Of a stretch of 64,000 nt of DNA, positions 43,735 through 53,649 are shown in pieces. Location of the stretch: the NCBI RefSeq assembly GCF_030291135.1, contig NZ_CP127409.1, forward strand, positions 62,001 to 126,000. Reading direction: 5' to 3'. The stretch is from Rhodanobacter thiooxydans (GTDB lineage: Bacteria; Pseudomonadota; Gammaproteobacteria; Xanthomonadales; Rhodanobacteraceae). Positions within the stretch are counted from its first letter, which is position 1, and each line of letters begins with the position of its first letter. A program made the position numbers and the translations under genes. The notes under the pieces were generated by a model. The model ran no database searches and was not told the origin of the DNA. It saw nothing but the letters and a program-made list of their open reading frames with translations.

Positions 43735-44744
43735 TGAGCGAGCAGGTGTGGCGGATGTGGGCGGAGCAGATGGCGACCGGGCTGGCCCTGGTCGACGCGG
43801 AGCTGCGCCTGCGCTGGCTCAATCCCGCCCTGATCGAATGCCTGGAACTGGGTTTCCGCAACGTGGTGGGGCAGCCGCTCGGGCTGTTGCTGGACGACGC
43901 CGACACGGGCGCGGCGCAGGCCGCGAAGGTGCTGGCGGAGCAGCGGCCGGCGCAGTGGCGCGCCGTGGCGCTGGCCACGGCCGACGACCGCAAGCTCAGC
44001 GCGGACATCGCACTGCAGCCGTTCGGCGATGGCCTGCTGCTGGAAGTGCACGTGCTGGCCGAGCCGCCGTCGACCACTTCGCCGCTGTCGGCCACGCTGC
44101 GCGGCTTCGCGCACGAGGTGAAGAACCCGCTGGCCGGCCTGCGCGGCGCGGCGCAGCTGCTGCAGCGACGGGTCGACGGCGAGGACCTGCAGGCGCTGGC
44201 CGGCATGATCATCGACGAGGCCGACCGCCTCGGCGCGCTGGCCAACCGCCTGCTGCACCACGATGGCGCGGCGCAGCTCGGCCCGGTCAACATCCATCGC
44301 CTGTTGGAACGGTTGTGCGACCTGCTGCTGGCCGAACCCGCGCCGCCGCAGCTGCGCCACGACTACGACCCCAGCGTGCCCGACCTGCACGGCGATGCCG
44401 ACCGCCTGCAGCAGATCCTGCTCAATCTAGCCCGCAACGCGCTGGAAGCCGGCGCGCGCACGCTCACCCTGCGCACGCGGGTTGAGCACGGTGCGCGCGT
44501 GGGCGAGCGGATGCTGCGCATGGCGTTGCGGGTGGATGTGATCGACGATGGCCCCGGCGTGCCCGCCACGCTGCGCGACACCTTGTTCCAGCCGCTGGTC
44601 TCCGGCCGCGCCGACGGCACCGGCCTGGGCCTGGCGCTGTCGCGCGAGATCGCGCACGAACACGGCGGCGAGCTGCGCTACGCCAGCCGCCCCGGCCACA
44701 CGGTGTTCTCGCTGCACCTGCCATTGGAGCGCATGCATGACTGA
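43734..44744 (+). CDS. ntrB: Nitrogen sensor histidine kinase NtrB
   Basis: 336 residues. PAS-like N-terminal domain (WAEQMATGLALVDAELRLRWLNPALIECLEL), then the H-box LRGFAHEVKNPLAGLRGAAQLL with phospho-acceptor His127, followed by N-box (LLNLARNALEAG), G1 (DVIDDGPGVP) and G2 (GTGLGLALSREI). There are no membrane helices, so it is cytosolic, as expected. It phosphorylates NtrC under nitrogen limitation and turns phosphatase when bound by PII. It overlaps ntrC by 8 bp. Confidence 0.96.
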   Translation: MSEQVWRMWAEQMATGLALVDAELRLRWLNPALIECLELGFRNVVGQPLGLLLDDADTGAAQAAKVLAEQRPAQWRAVALATADDRKLSADIALQPFGDGLLLEVHVLAEPPSTTSPLSATLRGFAHEVKNPLAGLRGAAQLLQRRVDGEDLQALAGMIIDEADRLGALANRLLHHDGAAQLGPVNIHRLLERLCDLLLAEPAPPQLRHDYDPSVPDLHGDADRLQQILLNLARNALEAGARTLTLRTRVEHGARVGERMLRMALRVDVIDDGPGVPATLRDTLFQPLVSGRADGTGLGLALSREIAHEHGGELRYASRPGHTVFSLHLPLERMHD

Positions 44745-46116
44745 AGAGATCTGGATCGTCGATGACGACCGCGGTGTGCGCTTCGTGCTGGCCGAGGCAC
44801 TGCGCGACGCCGGCCTCGCGGTGCGCGAGTTCGATGCGGTGGCCACCGTGCGCACTGCGCTGCGAGACACGCGTCCCGCGCTGCTGCTCACCGACGTGCG
44901 CATGCCGGGCGAGGACGGGCTGGGCCTGCTCGGCGAACTGCAGGCGCAGGGCATCGGCCCGGTGATCGTGATGAGCGCGTACACCGACGTGGCCACCACG
45001 GCCGCGGCGTATCGCGCCGGTGCGGTGGACTACCTGGCCAAGCCGTTCGACCTCGACCAGGCGGTGGCCGCGGTGCAGCGTGCGCTGGCCAGCGTGGCCG
45101 TGCCGGCAGTGCCCGCCGGCCCGGCGATTGCGCCGAACCATGCGCTGCTGGGCGAGAGCGCGCCGATGCGCGAGGTGTTCCGCCTGATCGGCCGCGTCGC
45201 CGCCAGCGACCTCAACGTGCTGGTCACCGGCGAGACCGGCACCGGCAAGGAACTGGTGGCGCGCGCGCTGCACGAGGAAAGCGCGCGCCGCGACAAGCCT
45301 TTCGTGGCACTGAATACCGCGGCGATTCCCAGCGAATTGCTGGAGAGCGAGCTGTTCGGCCACGAGGCCGGCGCGTTCACCGGCGCCACCCGCCGCGTCG
45401 CCGGCCGCTTCGAGCAGGCCGAAGGTGGCACGCTGTTCCTCGACGAGATCGGCGACATGCCGCTGATCCTGCAGACGCGCCTGCTGCGCGTGCTGGCCGG
45501 CGGCGAGTTCTACCGCGTGGGCGGACGCGAGCTGATCCGCTGCAACGTGCGCATCGTCGCCGCCACCCACCAGGACCTCGCCGCGCGCGTCGCCGCCGGA
45601 GCGTTCCGCGCCGACCTGATGCACCGCCTCGACGTGGTGCGCATCCATCTCCCCGCGCTGCGCGAGCGTCGCAGCGACATCCCGCTGCTGGCCCGGCACT
45701 TCCTCGCCGCCACCGCGCAGGAGCTGAAGCTGCCGCCGAAGCGCTACTCGAAGGCCGCGCTGAAACTGGTCGCCCAGCGCGACTACCCCGGCAACGTGCG
45801 CGAGCTGGAAAATCTGTGCCGCCGGGTGGCGGTGATCGCGCCAGGCAGCGAGATCCTGCCGGCCGACCTCGGCAGCAGCGCCGACGCGGCACGCGGCGGC
45901 GAATGGACCGACGCGCTGCGCGAGTGGGCCGTGCAGGCGCTGGCCGACGGCGAGGCGGACATCCACGCGCGCGCCCGCGCGGCGCTCGACCAGACCTTGC
46001 TCAACGTCGCGCTGCAGGCGAATGACGGTCACCGCCAGAACGCGGCGCAGGCGCTGGGCGTGGGCCGCAACACGCTGACCCGCAAGCTCGGCGCCTCGCG
46101 CACCCGGCGCGGGTAA
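44737..46116 (+). CDS. ntrC: Nitrogen response regulator NtrC
   Basis: 459 residues. Receiver domain residues 1-115 with phospho-acceptor Asp53 ([10 protein letters not shown]); AAA+ domain with Walker A GETGTGKE 165-172, sigma-54 contact loop GAFTGA 212-217 and Walker B GTLFLDE 231-237; and a Fis-type helix-turn-helix at the C-terminus ([20 protein letters not shown]). It activates sigma-54 promoters; the two in this window (19570, 22304) are natural targets. ATG 44737 overlaps the ntrB end. Confidence 0.97.
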   Translation: MTEEIWIVDDDRGVRFVLAEALRDAGLAVREFDAVATVRTALRDTRPALLLTDVRMPGEDGLGLLGELQAQGIGPVIVMSAYTDVATTAAAYRAGAVDYLAKPFDLDQAVAAVQRALASVAVPAVPAGPAIAPNHALLGESAPMREVFRLIGRVAASDLNVLVTGETGTGKELVARALHEESARRDKPFVALNTAAIPSELLESELFGHEAGAFTGATRRVAGRFEQAEGGTLFLDEIGDMPLILQTRLLRVLAGGEFYRVGGRELIRCNVRIVAATHQDLAARVAAGAFRADLMHRLDVVRIHLPALRERRSDIPLLARHFLAATAQELKLPPKRYSKAALKLVAQRDYPGNVRELENLCRRVAVIAPGSEILPADLGSSADAARGGEWTDALREWAVQALADGEADIHARARAALDQTLLNVALQANDGHRQNAAQALGVGRNTLTRKLGASRTRRG

Positions 46117-46187
46117 CGCTCGCAACTTATCGTTCCGCGCAGGGCGGGCACTGCTCGCCGCTTCTGCGCGGGCGCTGCATGGCGAAT

Positions 46188-46204
46188 GGCGGGCGGTGCC
46201 CGCC
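46188..46204. terminator. Hairpin between ntrC and the GH94 gene
   Basis: GGCGGGC and GCCCGCC pair around GGT directly before the stop of the converging GH94 gene and 71 bp after ntrC. There is no U-tract, but the place suits a shared terminator. Confidence 0.4.
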
Positions 46205-49200
46205 CTACGGGCCGAGGATGATGCGCAGCCGGTGTGTGCCGCCATCATCGGCCAGCGGTGCATCTTCGCCGGCGGCCAGCGTTTGGCCGTCCAATTCAAC
46301 CTTCGCCACGCCACGGCAAACCCGCTGCGGGTTCTCCACCTCGATCTCGTAGCAGGTGACGTGCTGTTCGCCGCGGCGGCGGTAGCTGAGCCGGAAGCCT
46401 GGCCAGTCCTTCGGCATGCACGGCTCGATGCGCAGGCGGTCGCCATGCAGATGGAAGCCGAGCAACGCCTCCAGCCCCGCGCGGTACAGCCAGCCGGCGG
46501 AGCCGGTGTACCAGGTCCAGCCGCCGCGGCCGACGTGCGGTGCCACCGAATAGACGTCCGCGCAGGCGACGTAGGGTTCCACCTTGTAGCGCTCGATCGC
46601 TTCGGGGCTGTCGCCGTGGCGGATCGGGTTGAGCAGGTCGAACAGGGCGCCGGTGCGATCGCCGTCGCCGAGGCCGGCCCAGGCGAAGATCGACCAGATC
46701 GCTCCATGCGTGTACTGGCCGCCGTTCTCGCGCACGCCGGGCGGGTAGCCCTTGATGTAGCCGGGGTTCTCGCGGCTGTGGTCGAACGGCGGGGTGAACA
46801 GGCGATGGAGCTGGTCCGGATGATCGACCAGCAGGCGATCGACTGAGTCCATCGCCTGCATTGCATGCGCGCGATCGCTGATACCGGCCAGCACGCTCCA
46901 CGATTGCGCGATGGTGTCGATGCGGCACTCGTCGCTTTCGTGGGAGCCCAGCGGCGCGCCATCGTCATAGTAGCCGCGGCGATACCACTGGCCGTCCCAC
47001 GCCCGCTCCAGCGCGGCACGCAGCGCGTCGGCATGGCCGCGCCAGCGCTGCGCGCGCTCCTTCTCGCCGCGTCGTTCGGCATGCGGCGCCAGCGCGGCGA
47101 TGGTGGCGAGCTGGAACCAGCCGAGCCAGCTGCTCTCGCCGCGCCCCTCGGCGCCGACCGCGTTCATGCCGTCGTTCCAGTCGCCGGTGCCGATCAGCGG
47201 CAGGCCGTGCGCGCCGCAGGTGAGGCTGCTGTCGATGGCGAGCGCGCAGTGCTCGTACACGCTGGCTTGCCGGTCCGAAGCCGCGGGCTGGAAGAAGGCG
47301 TCGGTGGCACCGTCGGGTATCGGCTGACCGGCGAGGAACGGCAGCGCTTCATCCAGCACGGCGTCGTCGCCGCTCACCTCGACGTAATGCATGGCCACGT
47401 ACGCCAGCCAGAGACGATCATCGCTGACCTTCGTGCGGATGCCCTGGCCGCGCGGCGGCAGCCACCAGTGCTGCACGTCGCCTTCGGCGAACTGGCGGCC
47501 GGCGGCACGCAGCAGGTGTTCGCGGGCGAGATCGGGGCGGCTCACGCATAGCGCCATCACGTCCTGCAACTGGTCGCGGAAACCGTAGGCGCCGCTGGCC
47601 TGGTAGTAGGCGGTGCGCGCCCACAGCCGGCAGCTGGCGACCTGGTACAGCAGCCAGTCGTTGAGCAGGATGTCCAGCGCACGATCGGGCGTATGCACCT
47701 GCACGGTGTCGAGCAGGCCATTCCACTGCGCGGCGATGTCGGCGAGCACGCCATCGAAATCGGCCGCGCGGTATTTCTCGACCAGCGCCTGCACGGCGCC
47801 CTCGTCGGCGCCCTCGCCGAGCAGGAGTCGCAGGTCGAGCTGCGTGCCCGGCGGCAGTTCGATGCGCACCTGCACTGCGCCGCACGGATCCAGTCCGGCA
47901 CCGAGGCGGCCGGACAGCGGCGTGCCGTCGCGTAGCGCGAGCGGCTGCGCGACCGTGCCGAGCGGCCCCAGGAAGTCATGGCGGTCGCCGCTCATCGAAT
48001 GCGCGGGGCCGGCCAGGTCGATGAAGGCCACGCGGTCGCCGAAGTCGGGCCGCCAGCGGTTGCGTGCGAACAAGGCGCCGGTGCGTTCGTCGCGCGACGT
48101 GACCACGAACGGCGCCGGGGTGCTGCCGTTCGCGCCCAGCGCCCAGGCGACGTAGCCGGTCACCGACAACCGCCGCGCGCGCGGCGAGCGGTTGCACAGG
48201 CGCAGGCGCGACAGCTTGAGCGGATCGTCCGTCGGCACGCACGCCAGCAGCTCCAGCTCGATGCCGTGCGCGTCGCTCTCGAAGCGCGTCCAGCCCTTGC
48301 CGTGGGTGGCCGCGTAGTGTGCGCCGGCCACGCGGATCGGCAGCGCGGTGGCGCTCCACAACACGCCGGTATCCTCGTCGCGCAGGTACAGCACGTCGTG
48401 CGGGCTGTCGCTGACCGGATCGTTCGGCCACGGCGTCAGCGGATTCTGTTGGCTGTTGAGCGACCACGCATAACCGCCGCCTTCGGCCGAGACCAGGAAG
48501 CCGAACGCGGGGTTGGCGATCACGTTCACCCACGGCGCGGGCGTGGGGCGCTGTTCGTCGAGTTCGATCCGGTAGGCGCGGCCGCCATCGACGAAGCCGC
48601 CGTGGCCATTGGCGAACTCCGGCGCGTCGGCGCGGGCGGTGACGGCGGCCGCCGTGGCGGTCGCGCAAATTGCTGCCGGCGCGTCGAGCGCGGGCGTCGA
48701 TCCGGCCGCGGCCTGTGCGGGCTGCGCGCCATCCAGCACCACGCGCGCCACGGTCAGCAGGCCGTTGCGCAGATCCTCGCTAATCGCGTCGTCACGCAAC
48801 GCGAACAGCTCGGCCTTAGGCAGCTGGTCGTCAACTTTCAGGCGCGCCTGCTGCGCACTCACCAGCGGATCCAGCGCGGCCCGCTGCGCATCGCCGGCGG
48901 CATGCAGCAACACCACGTCAACGCCGAATTGGTGGCTGCGCCAATACTGCTGTGCCTGCAGCACCTCGTTCACGCACGCCAGCTCGCCGGCTTCGCCGAG
49001 GCGCAACAGGAGGATCGGCCGGTCGCCGGAGATGCCGGCGGACCACAGCACCGGCGCGCCGCCGCAGCCACGCGCCAGTGTATCGGGTGCCGCGCGCTGG
49101 CGCGGATCGTTGTACAGCAGCGCGCTCATCCAGTGGGCGAATCGCGCCGCCTGCGCGGCGCCGATGCCGAGCCGTCGGCGCTCCGCGTCGGCCTGTTGCG

Positions 49201-50068
49201 CGGCGCCGTCGAACAGCCGCTCAGCGGCGGCTGTATCGCCGAGCTGCTTGGCCAGCGCCATGGCGCCGTCGCGCGAATCGGCCAGCTGCGTCCACAGCAG
49301 CAGGGTCACGCTGCTGTTCGGCGCCAGCGTGAAGCGCCGGCGCAGGCTGAACACCGGATCGAGCACGCAGCCGACCGTGTTCGACAATGCGGCGCCCGGT
49401 TGCATCGCCTGCGCGTCATGCAGCGTGCGCAGGCGACCGAGGAAGCGTGCGCGATCGGTTTCGCATTCGCCGGCATCGCCGCCATCGTCTCCGGCGATCT
49501 GCAGCGCCTGCGCGGCCCACACTTCGGCCTCGCTGCTGTCGCGCCGCCGCCGCGTGGCCAGCAGGACGCCGTGCGCAGCGTCCCACTCGGTCTGCACGAA
49601 CATCTTGGAAAACGCCGGGTGCGCGTCGTCGGCGCCGATCGGACCGAGCACCAGCTCGGCGTACGAAGTCAGCGACAGCGTGCGCGTGCGGTCACCGTGG
49701 TTGCTCAAGGTGAGTCGGCGCAGTTCGATGTCGGCGTCGGCGGCCACCGCCACTTCCAGCATGCTGTGCACGCTGTGGTGGCGCCGGCTGAAACAGGCGC
49801 GCCCCGCGTCGAACGCGACCACATCGTCCGGTCTGTGCGTGCCATACGGCTGCCGGCTGGCGGACCAGGTTTCACCGTCATCCTCGTCGCGCAACAGCAG
49901 GTAGCTGCCCCAGCCGTCACCGACCGGATCCTCGCGCCAGCGCGTCACCGCCAGGCCGCGCCAGCGGCTGAAGCCGGCGCCATTCGCGCCCAGCATCACG
50001 CTGTAGCGGCCATTGGAGAGCAGACAGCGTGGCGGCGTGTCGATCGTGCGGGGTACGGGCGAGGGCAT
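46205..50068 (-). CDS. GH94 family glycoside phosphorylase (likely beta-1,2-oligoglucan phosphorylase)
   Basis: 1287 residues from ATG 50068. Two GH94-type N-terminal beta-sandwich modules lie one after the other (around residues 10-330 and 480-760: LSNGRYSVMLGANGAGFSRWRG and WVNVIANPAFGFLVSAEGGGYAWSLNSQQNPLTPW). An alpha/alpha barrel follows with GTGDWNDGMNAVG; by comparison with GH94 structures Asp966 should be the general acid. RHGDSPEAIERYKVEPYV and WYTGSAGWLYRAGLEALLGF are typical C-terminal motifs. It resembles the C-terminal half of cyclic glucan synthase NdvB but lacks the GT84 synthase part, so phosphorolysis is favoured. It is divergent from the GH144-type gene. Confidence 0.88.
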   Translation of the reverse strand: MPSPVPRTIDTPPRCLLSNGRYSVMLGANGAGFSRWRGLAVTRWREDPVGDGWGSYLLLRDEDDGETWSASRQPYGTHRPDDVVAFDAGRACFSRRHHSVHSMLEVAVAADADIELRRLTLSNHGDRTRTLSLTSYAELVLGPIGADDAHPAFSKMFVQTEWDAAHGVLLATRRRRDSSEAEVWAAQALQIAGDDGGDAGECETDRARFLGRLRTLHDAQAMQPGAALSNTVGCVLDPVFSLRRRFTLAPNSSVTLLLWTQLADSRDGAMALAKQLGDTAAAERLFDGAAQQADAERRRLGIGAAQAARFAHWMSALLYNDPRQRAAPDTLARGCGGAPVLWSAGISGDRPILLLRLGEAGELACVNEVLQAQQYWRSHQFGVDVVLLHAAGDAQRAALDPLVSAQQARLKVDDQLPKAELFALRDDAISEDLRNGLLTVARVVLDGAQPAQAAAGSTPALDAPAAICATATAAAVTARADAPEFANGHGGFVDGGRAYRIELDEQRPTPAPWVNVIANPAFGFLVSAEGGGYAWSLNSQQNPLTPWPNDPVSDSPHDVLYLRDEDTGVLWSATALPIRVAGAHYAATHGKGWTRFESDAHGIELELLACVPTDDPLKLSRLRLCNRSPRARRLSVTGYVAWALGANGSTPAPFVVTSRDERTGALFARNRWRPDFGDRVAFIDLAGPAHSMSGDRHDFLGPLGTVAQPLALRDGTPLSGRLGAGLDPCGAVQVRIELPPGTQLDLRLLLGEGADEGAVQALVEKYRAADFDGVLADIAAQWNGLLDTVQVHTPDRALDILLNDWLLYQVASCRLWARTAYYQASGAYGFRDQLQDVMALCVSRPDLAREHLLRAAGRQFAEGDVQHWWLPPRGQGIRTKVSDDRLWLAYVAMHYVEVSGDDAVLDEALPFLAGQPIPDGATDAFFQPAASDRQASVYEHCALAIDSSLTCGAHGLPLIGTGDWNDGMNAVGAEGRGESSWLGWFQLATIAALAPHAERRGEKERAQRWRGHADALRAALERAWDGQWYRRGYYDDGAPLGSHESDECRIDTIAQSWSVLAGISDRAHAMQAMDSVDRLLVDHPDQLHRLFTPPFDHSRENPGYIKGYPPGVRENGGQYTHGAIWSIFAWAGLGDGDRTGALFDLLNPIRHGDSPEAIERYKVEPYVACADVYSVAPHVGRGGWTWYTGSAGWLYRAGLEALLGFHLHGDRLRIEPCMPKDWPGFRLSYRRRGEQHVTCYEIEVENPQRVCRGVAKVELDGQTLAAGEDAPLADDGGTHRLRIILGP

Positions 50069-50240
50069 GATGACTCCAGTCGGCGACAGCAAAAATCCAG
50101 CATGCACCAGTCGCGGCATGCATGACGTCAACCTGCGTTTCACCATGTCGCGGAGTAGGATGCCTGCGGTATCGACAGCGACCTCCAGGCGCAGCATCTC
50201 CGGTGCCCTGCTGCCATCACCGCGACAGATCACGAGATCC

Positions 50241-51578
50241 ATGCGTTCCCACCCACTCAGCCAATCACGCGAAGCGGGCCCGCTGCTGCAGCACCTGCAG
50301 AACAAGGCGTTCGCCTACTTCCAGTACGAGACGAACCTGCAGAACGGCCTGGTCTCCGACAAGACCGCGCCGGACTGGCCGGCCAGCATCGCGGCGACCG
50401 GGCTGGCGCTGAGCTGCTATCCGGTGGCGGTCGAGCGCGGGCTGCTGGGCCGCGATGCCGCGATCAAGCGCACGCTGACCACGCTGCGCTTCTTCCGCGA
50501 CAGCCCGCAGGGCGAGCAGCCCGACGCCAGCGGTTATCGCGGCTTCTACTACCACTTCCTCGACATGCGCAGCGGTCGGCGCGCGTGGCAGTGCGAACTG
50601 TCAACCGTGGACAGCGCCCTGCTGTTCGCCGGCATGCTCGCCGCCGCCGCGTACTTCGACGAGGACACCGCCGAGCAGAAGGAAATCCGCGACACCGCGA
50701 ACTTCCTCTACCAGCGCGCGGAGTGGCCGTGGGCGCAGGCCGCCGACGGTACCCTCGGCCACGGCTGGCACCCGGAAAGCGGCTTCATCCCGCACCGCTG
50801 GCAGGGCTACGACGAAGGCCTGCTGCTGTACGTGCTGGCGCTCGGCTCGCCCACGCATCCGTTGCCGCCGAGCGCGTATGCCGCCTGGTCGTCCACCTAC
50901 GAGTGGAAGCGCTGCTACGACATCGACTACCTGTACTGCGCCCCGCTGTTCACCCACCAGCTGTCGCAGGCATGGATCGACTTCCGCGGCATCCGCGATG
51001 CGTTCATGCGCGACAAGGGTATCGACTACTTCGAGAACAGCCGCCGCGCCACCCAGGTCCAGCAACGCTACGCGATCGACAATCCGCTCGGCTTCAAGGG
51101 CTACGGCGAGCATTGCTGGGGCATCACCGCCTGCGACGGACCGGGCCCGGCCACGCTGAAGATCGACGGCATCGAGCGCCAGTTCCACGACTACGTCGGT
51201 CGCGGCGCGCCGTATGGCATCGACGACGGCACGCTGGCGCCGTGGGCGGTGGTGGCGTCGCTGCCGTTCGCGCCGGAGATCGTGCTGCCGACCCTGCACC
51301 ACTTCATCGACATGCTGCAGCTGCACGACGCGCATCCCTACGGCTTCCGGGCCAGCTTCAACCAGACCTGGGCCGACCAGCCCGGCCAGTCGCCGGGTTG
51401 CTGGGTCTCGCCGTACTTCTTCGGCCTCAACCTCGGCCCGATCGTGCTGATGGTGGAGAACCATCGCAGCGGCATGCCCTGGCAACTGATGCGCGGCTGC
51501 CGCGCCATCGTCGACGGCCTGCGCCGCGCCGGTTTCGACGGCGGCTGGCTGGACGCCGCGAACAAGCAGGTGTCCTGA
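50241..51578 (+). CDS. Glucoamylase-family (PF10091) glycosidase, GH144-like endo-beta-1,2-glucanase
   Basis: 445 residues from ATG 50241. The alpha/alpha barrel family PF10091 is evident: LQNKAFAYFQYETNLQNGLVSDKT, then YRGFYYHFLDMRSGRRAWQCELSTVDSALLFAGMLAAAAYF, SGFIPHRWQGYDEGLLLYVLALGSPTHPLP, CDGPGPATLKIDGIE, GTLAPWAVVASLPFAPE and NQTWADQPGQSPGCWVSPYFFGLNLGP. Characterised GH144 members cleave beta-1,2-glucan. No signal peptide is seen from this start; a longer frame opens at 50013. Divergent from the GH94 gene; the gnd gene follows after 28 bp. Confidence 0.85.
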   Translation: MRSHPLSQSREAGPLLQHLQNKAFAYFQYETNLQNGLVSDKTAPDWPASIAATGLALSCYPVAVERGLLGRDAAIKRTLTTLRFFRDSPQGEQPDASGYRGFYYHFLDMRSGRRAWQCELSTVDSALLFAGMLAAAAYFDEDTAEQKEIRDTANFLYQRAEWPWAQAADGTLGHGWHPESGFIPHRWQGYDEGLLLYVLALGSPTHPLPPSAYAAWSSTYEWKRCYDIDYLYCAPLFTHQLSQAWIDFRGIRDAFMRDKGIDYFENSRRATQVQQRYAIDNPLGFKGYGEHCWGITACDGPGPATLKIDGIERQFHDYVGRGAPYGIDDGTLAPWAVVASLPFAPEIVLPTLHHFIDMLQLHDAHPYGFRASFNQTWADQPGQSPGCWVSPYFFGLNLGPIVLMVENHRSGMPWQLMRGCRAIVDGLRRAGFDGGWLDAANKQVS

Positions 51579-51606
51579 TCCTTTCTTCTACTGCTACGGA
51601 GCAAAC

Positions 51607-52515
51607 ATGATGGAACTTGGCATGGTGGGTCTCGGGCGCATGGGCGCCAACATGGCCGAACGGCTGGTGCGCGGCGGCCACAAGGTCAGCGGCTTCGACC
51701 CAAATGCAGATGCGCGCAAGGCCGCCGAAGCGGTCGGCATCGCGCCGGTGGCCTCGCTGGCGGCGCTGGTCCAGGCGTTGCCAGCGCCGCGCGTGGTGTG
51801 GCTGATGGTGCCCGCCGGCAAGATCACCGACGACACCGTCGACGCCTTGCTGGCGCTGCTGGCGAAAGGCGACACCGTGATCGACGGCGGCAACTCCAAC
51901 TACAAGGACAGCCTGCGCCGCGCGCAGCTGTATGCCGAACACGGCCTGGGCTACGTCGACTGCGGCACCAGCGGCGGCGTGTGGGGCCTCAAGGAGGGCT
52001 ACAGCATGATGATTGGCGGCGACGAAAAAACCGTCGCGTCGCTGCGGCCGATCTTCGAGACGCTGGCGCCGGCGAAGGACCAGGGCTGGGGCCGGGTCGG
52101 CCCGGTCGGCTCCGGCCACTACACCAAGATGGTCCACAACGGCATCGAGTACGGCATGATGCAGGCCTACGCCGAAGGCTTCGCGATCCTCAAGCACAAG
52201 GAGGAGTTCGGCCTCGACCTGCACCAGGTTGGCGAGATCTGGCGCTACGGCAGCGTGGTGCGTTCGTGGCTGCTCGACCTCGCCACCGACGCGCTCGGCA
52301 AGAACCCGAACCTGGACGGCATCGCGCCCTACGTGGTCGACTCCGGCGAAGGCCGCTGGACCGTGAACGCCGCGCTGGAACTCAACGTCTCCGCCCCGGT
52401 GATCACGCTGTCGCTGATGGAACGCTTCCGTTCGCGCGACAGCGATTCGTTCGCCGACAAATTGCTGGCGTCGTTGCGCAACGAGTTCGGCGGGCATGCG
52501 ATCAAGAAAGAGTAG
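51607..52515 (+). CDS. gnd: 6-Phosphogluconate dehydrogenase, short decarboxylating type
   Basis: 302 residues. Rossmann start MELGMVGLGRMGANMAERLVRGGHKV, the signature VDCGTSGGVWGLKEGYSMMIGG and catalytic GSGHYTKMVHNGIEYGMMQAYAEGF (Lys and His-Asn-Glu). The length, about two thirds of the long E. coli Gnd, fits the GndA/YqeC-type short enzymes, usually NAD-preferring. It turns 6-phosphogluconate to ribulose-5-phosphate and CO2. Placement after the glucanase suggests supply of glucose to the pentose phosphate pathway. Confidence 0.95.
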   Translation: MMELGMVGLGRMGANMAERLVRGGHKVSGFDPNADARKAAEAVGIAPVASLAALVQALPAPRVVWLMVPAGKITDDTVDALLALLAKGDTVIDGGNSNYKDSLRRAQLYAEHGLGYVDCGTSGGVWGLKEGYSMMIGGDEKTVASLRPIFETLAPAKDQGWGRVGPVGSGHYTKMVHNGIEYGMMQAYAEGFAILKHKEEFGLDLHQVGEIWRYGSVVRSWLLDLATDALGKNPNLDGIAPYVVDSGEGRWTVNAALELNVSAPVITLSLMERFRSRDSDSFADKLLASLRNEFGGHAIKKE

Positions 52516-52625
52516 GCGTTGCGCGCTCTTTGTCGGTGTGCAACCGCTACGTGATTGTCGGAACCAAAGAGTCGAGGAGCCAAGCGCGGCTGTTAAGCTC
52601 GCCGGTCACCCATGGAAGAATGCAC

Positions 52626-53009
52626 ATGTCGCAACGATCGGATGACCTGGCACGGCTGCAAGGCGTGTGGAGACAGGTCCGCATGGAAGCCGATGGCGTG
52701 GTGGATCCGCCGGATGAGCACGGCGGGGCGGGTGCGCTAACCACGATCGCCGGAACGCATTTCAGCGTGCGCACCATCGAAGGCCACTTGTTGCTGGAAG
52801 GCGAGTTCGTCATCGATGCATCAACCCGGCCGAAGTCGATCACCTGGATCGATGTCATTGGCGCGGACCAGGGCACGCCCTTGCCCGGCAGCTATACGCT
52901 GGATGGCGAGCACTTCGAGTTCATCGCCGGCGATGCGGGCGCCCCGCGCCCCGTGGTGTTTCGCACGATGCCGGGACAGACCATGCGGACCTTCGTCCGT
53001 CATCGTTGA
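52626..53009 (+). CDS. TIGR03067-domain small protein
   Basis: 127 residues from ATG 52626, with GGAAG seven bases upstream; an ATG two codons earlier has poorer spacing. LQGVWRQVRMEADGV, TTIAGTHFSVRTIEGHLLLEGEFVID, PKSITWID and GSYTLDGEHFEFI correspond to the TIGR03067 (lipocalin-like) domain, found often in planctomycetes. It has no signal peptide here. The function is unknown; the domain is expected to bind a small ligand. Confidence 0.75.
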   Translation: MSQRSDDLARLQGVWRQVRMEADGVVDPPDEHGGAGALTTIAGTHFSVRTIEGHLLLEGEFVIDASTRPKSITWIDVIGADQGTPLPGSYTLDGEHFEFIAGDAGAPRPVVFRTMPGQTMRTFVRHR

Positions 53010-53020
53010 CGCCATGCCAA

Positions 53021-53044
53021 CCGGGCCGGTCCGGGCCGGTCCGG
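53021..53044. repeat. Short 10-bp tandem repeat
   Basis: The decamer CCGGGCCGGT occurs twice head to tail with a partial third (CCGG). It falls in the 163-bp gap after the TIGR03067 gene and could form alternative hairpins. Confidence 0.6.
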
Positions 53045-53172
53045 ACGATGTGTGACGCGCGCCGGCAAGGCGTCCGGAAACTCCCTGCTAGACTCGCCCG
53101 GCCGATTCGCGGCGCGGCGCCGCGAAGCTGGATCACCCGGGGTTTTCGACGGTCTTGCAGGAGGTGGACACG

Positions 53173-53640
53173 ATGGCCGTGCCATTGTCATGGAAGGTGG
53201 GAGGCGTCGTGGCCGGTCTGGTCGCCGTGGCGCTTGCCGGGCATGGACTGTACCTGTACCTGGCCGCGCGTCACGCTGACGAGCTCACCCGCGATCTCGC
53301 GCAGCATGCCGAGTTGCAGGCGCAACAGGCCAGGGCCCAGGCCGAGCTGCGCAGCGCCCGCCTGACGGCGACGCTCGAACGCCGGCGCGAGGAGCTGGCC
53401 ACGACCTATCGGCAGGTCGGCGAGGAAGCCGCGCAGTATCAGGCAGCGCAGGCCAGGCGCGCGGAACGGCAGCGGCAGGAAGCGCTGCGGGTGCAGGCCA
53501 GCTACCGCTTGGGCCCCGATCAGCAGTGCGCCGGTGGCCTGGTCATCGACCGCAGCGGTTCGAATTTCAGCCAGGCGCTCGGCAAGAGCGGCCAGCCCAT
53601 CCATTGCAGCGGCGACACCGCGACCGAGCCGTTGCGCTGA
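53173..53640 (+). CDS. Membrane-anchored coiled-coil protein of unknown function
   Basis: 155 residues from ATG 53173, preceded by a perfect AGGAGG (53159-53164) eight bases away. A single helix (VGGVVAGLVAVALAGHGLYLYL) is followed by a long Gln/Glu/Arg/Ala coiled coil (LAQHAELQAQQARAQAELRSARLTATLERRREEL...) and a small C-terminal domain with two cysteines (DQQCAGGLVIDRSG, PIHCSGDT). This suggests an inner-membrane protein reaching into the periplasm. I do not recognise the family. Confidence 0.75.
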   Translation: MAVPLSWKVGGVVAGLVAVALAGHGLYLYLAARHADELTRDLAQHAELQAQQARAQAELRSARLTATLERRREELATTYRQVGEEAAQYQAAQARRAERQRQEALRVQASYRLGPDQQCAGGLVIDRSGSNFSQALGKSGQPIHCSGDTATEPLR

Positions 53641-53649
53641 TCCGCCTGC

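Noticed and set aside
46205-51578. A split cyclic beta-1,2-glucan synthase (NdvB).
   Set aside because: The GT84 glycosyltransferase domain and its membrane helices are absent, so synthesis is not supported; degradation fits better.
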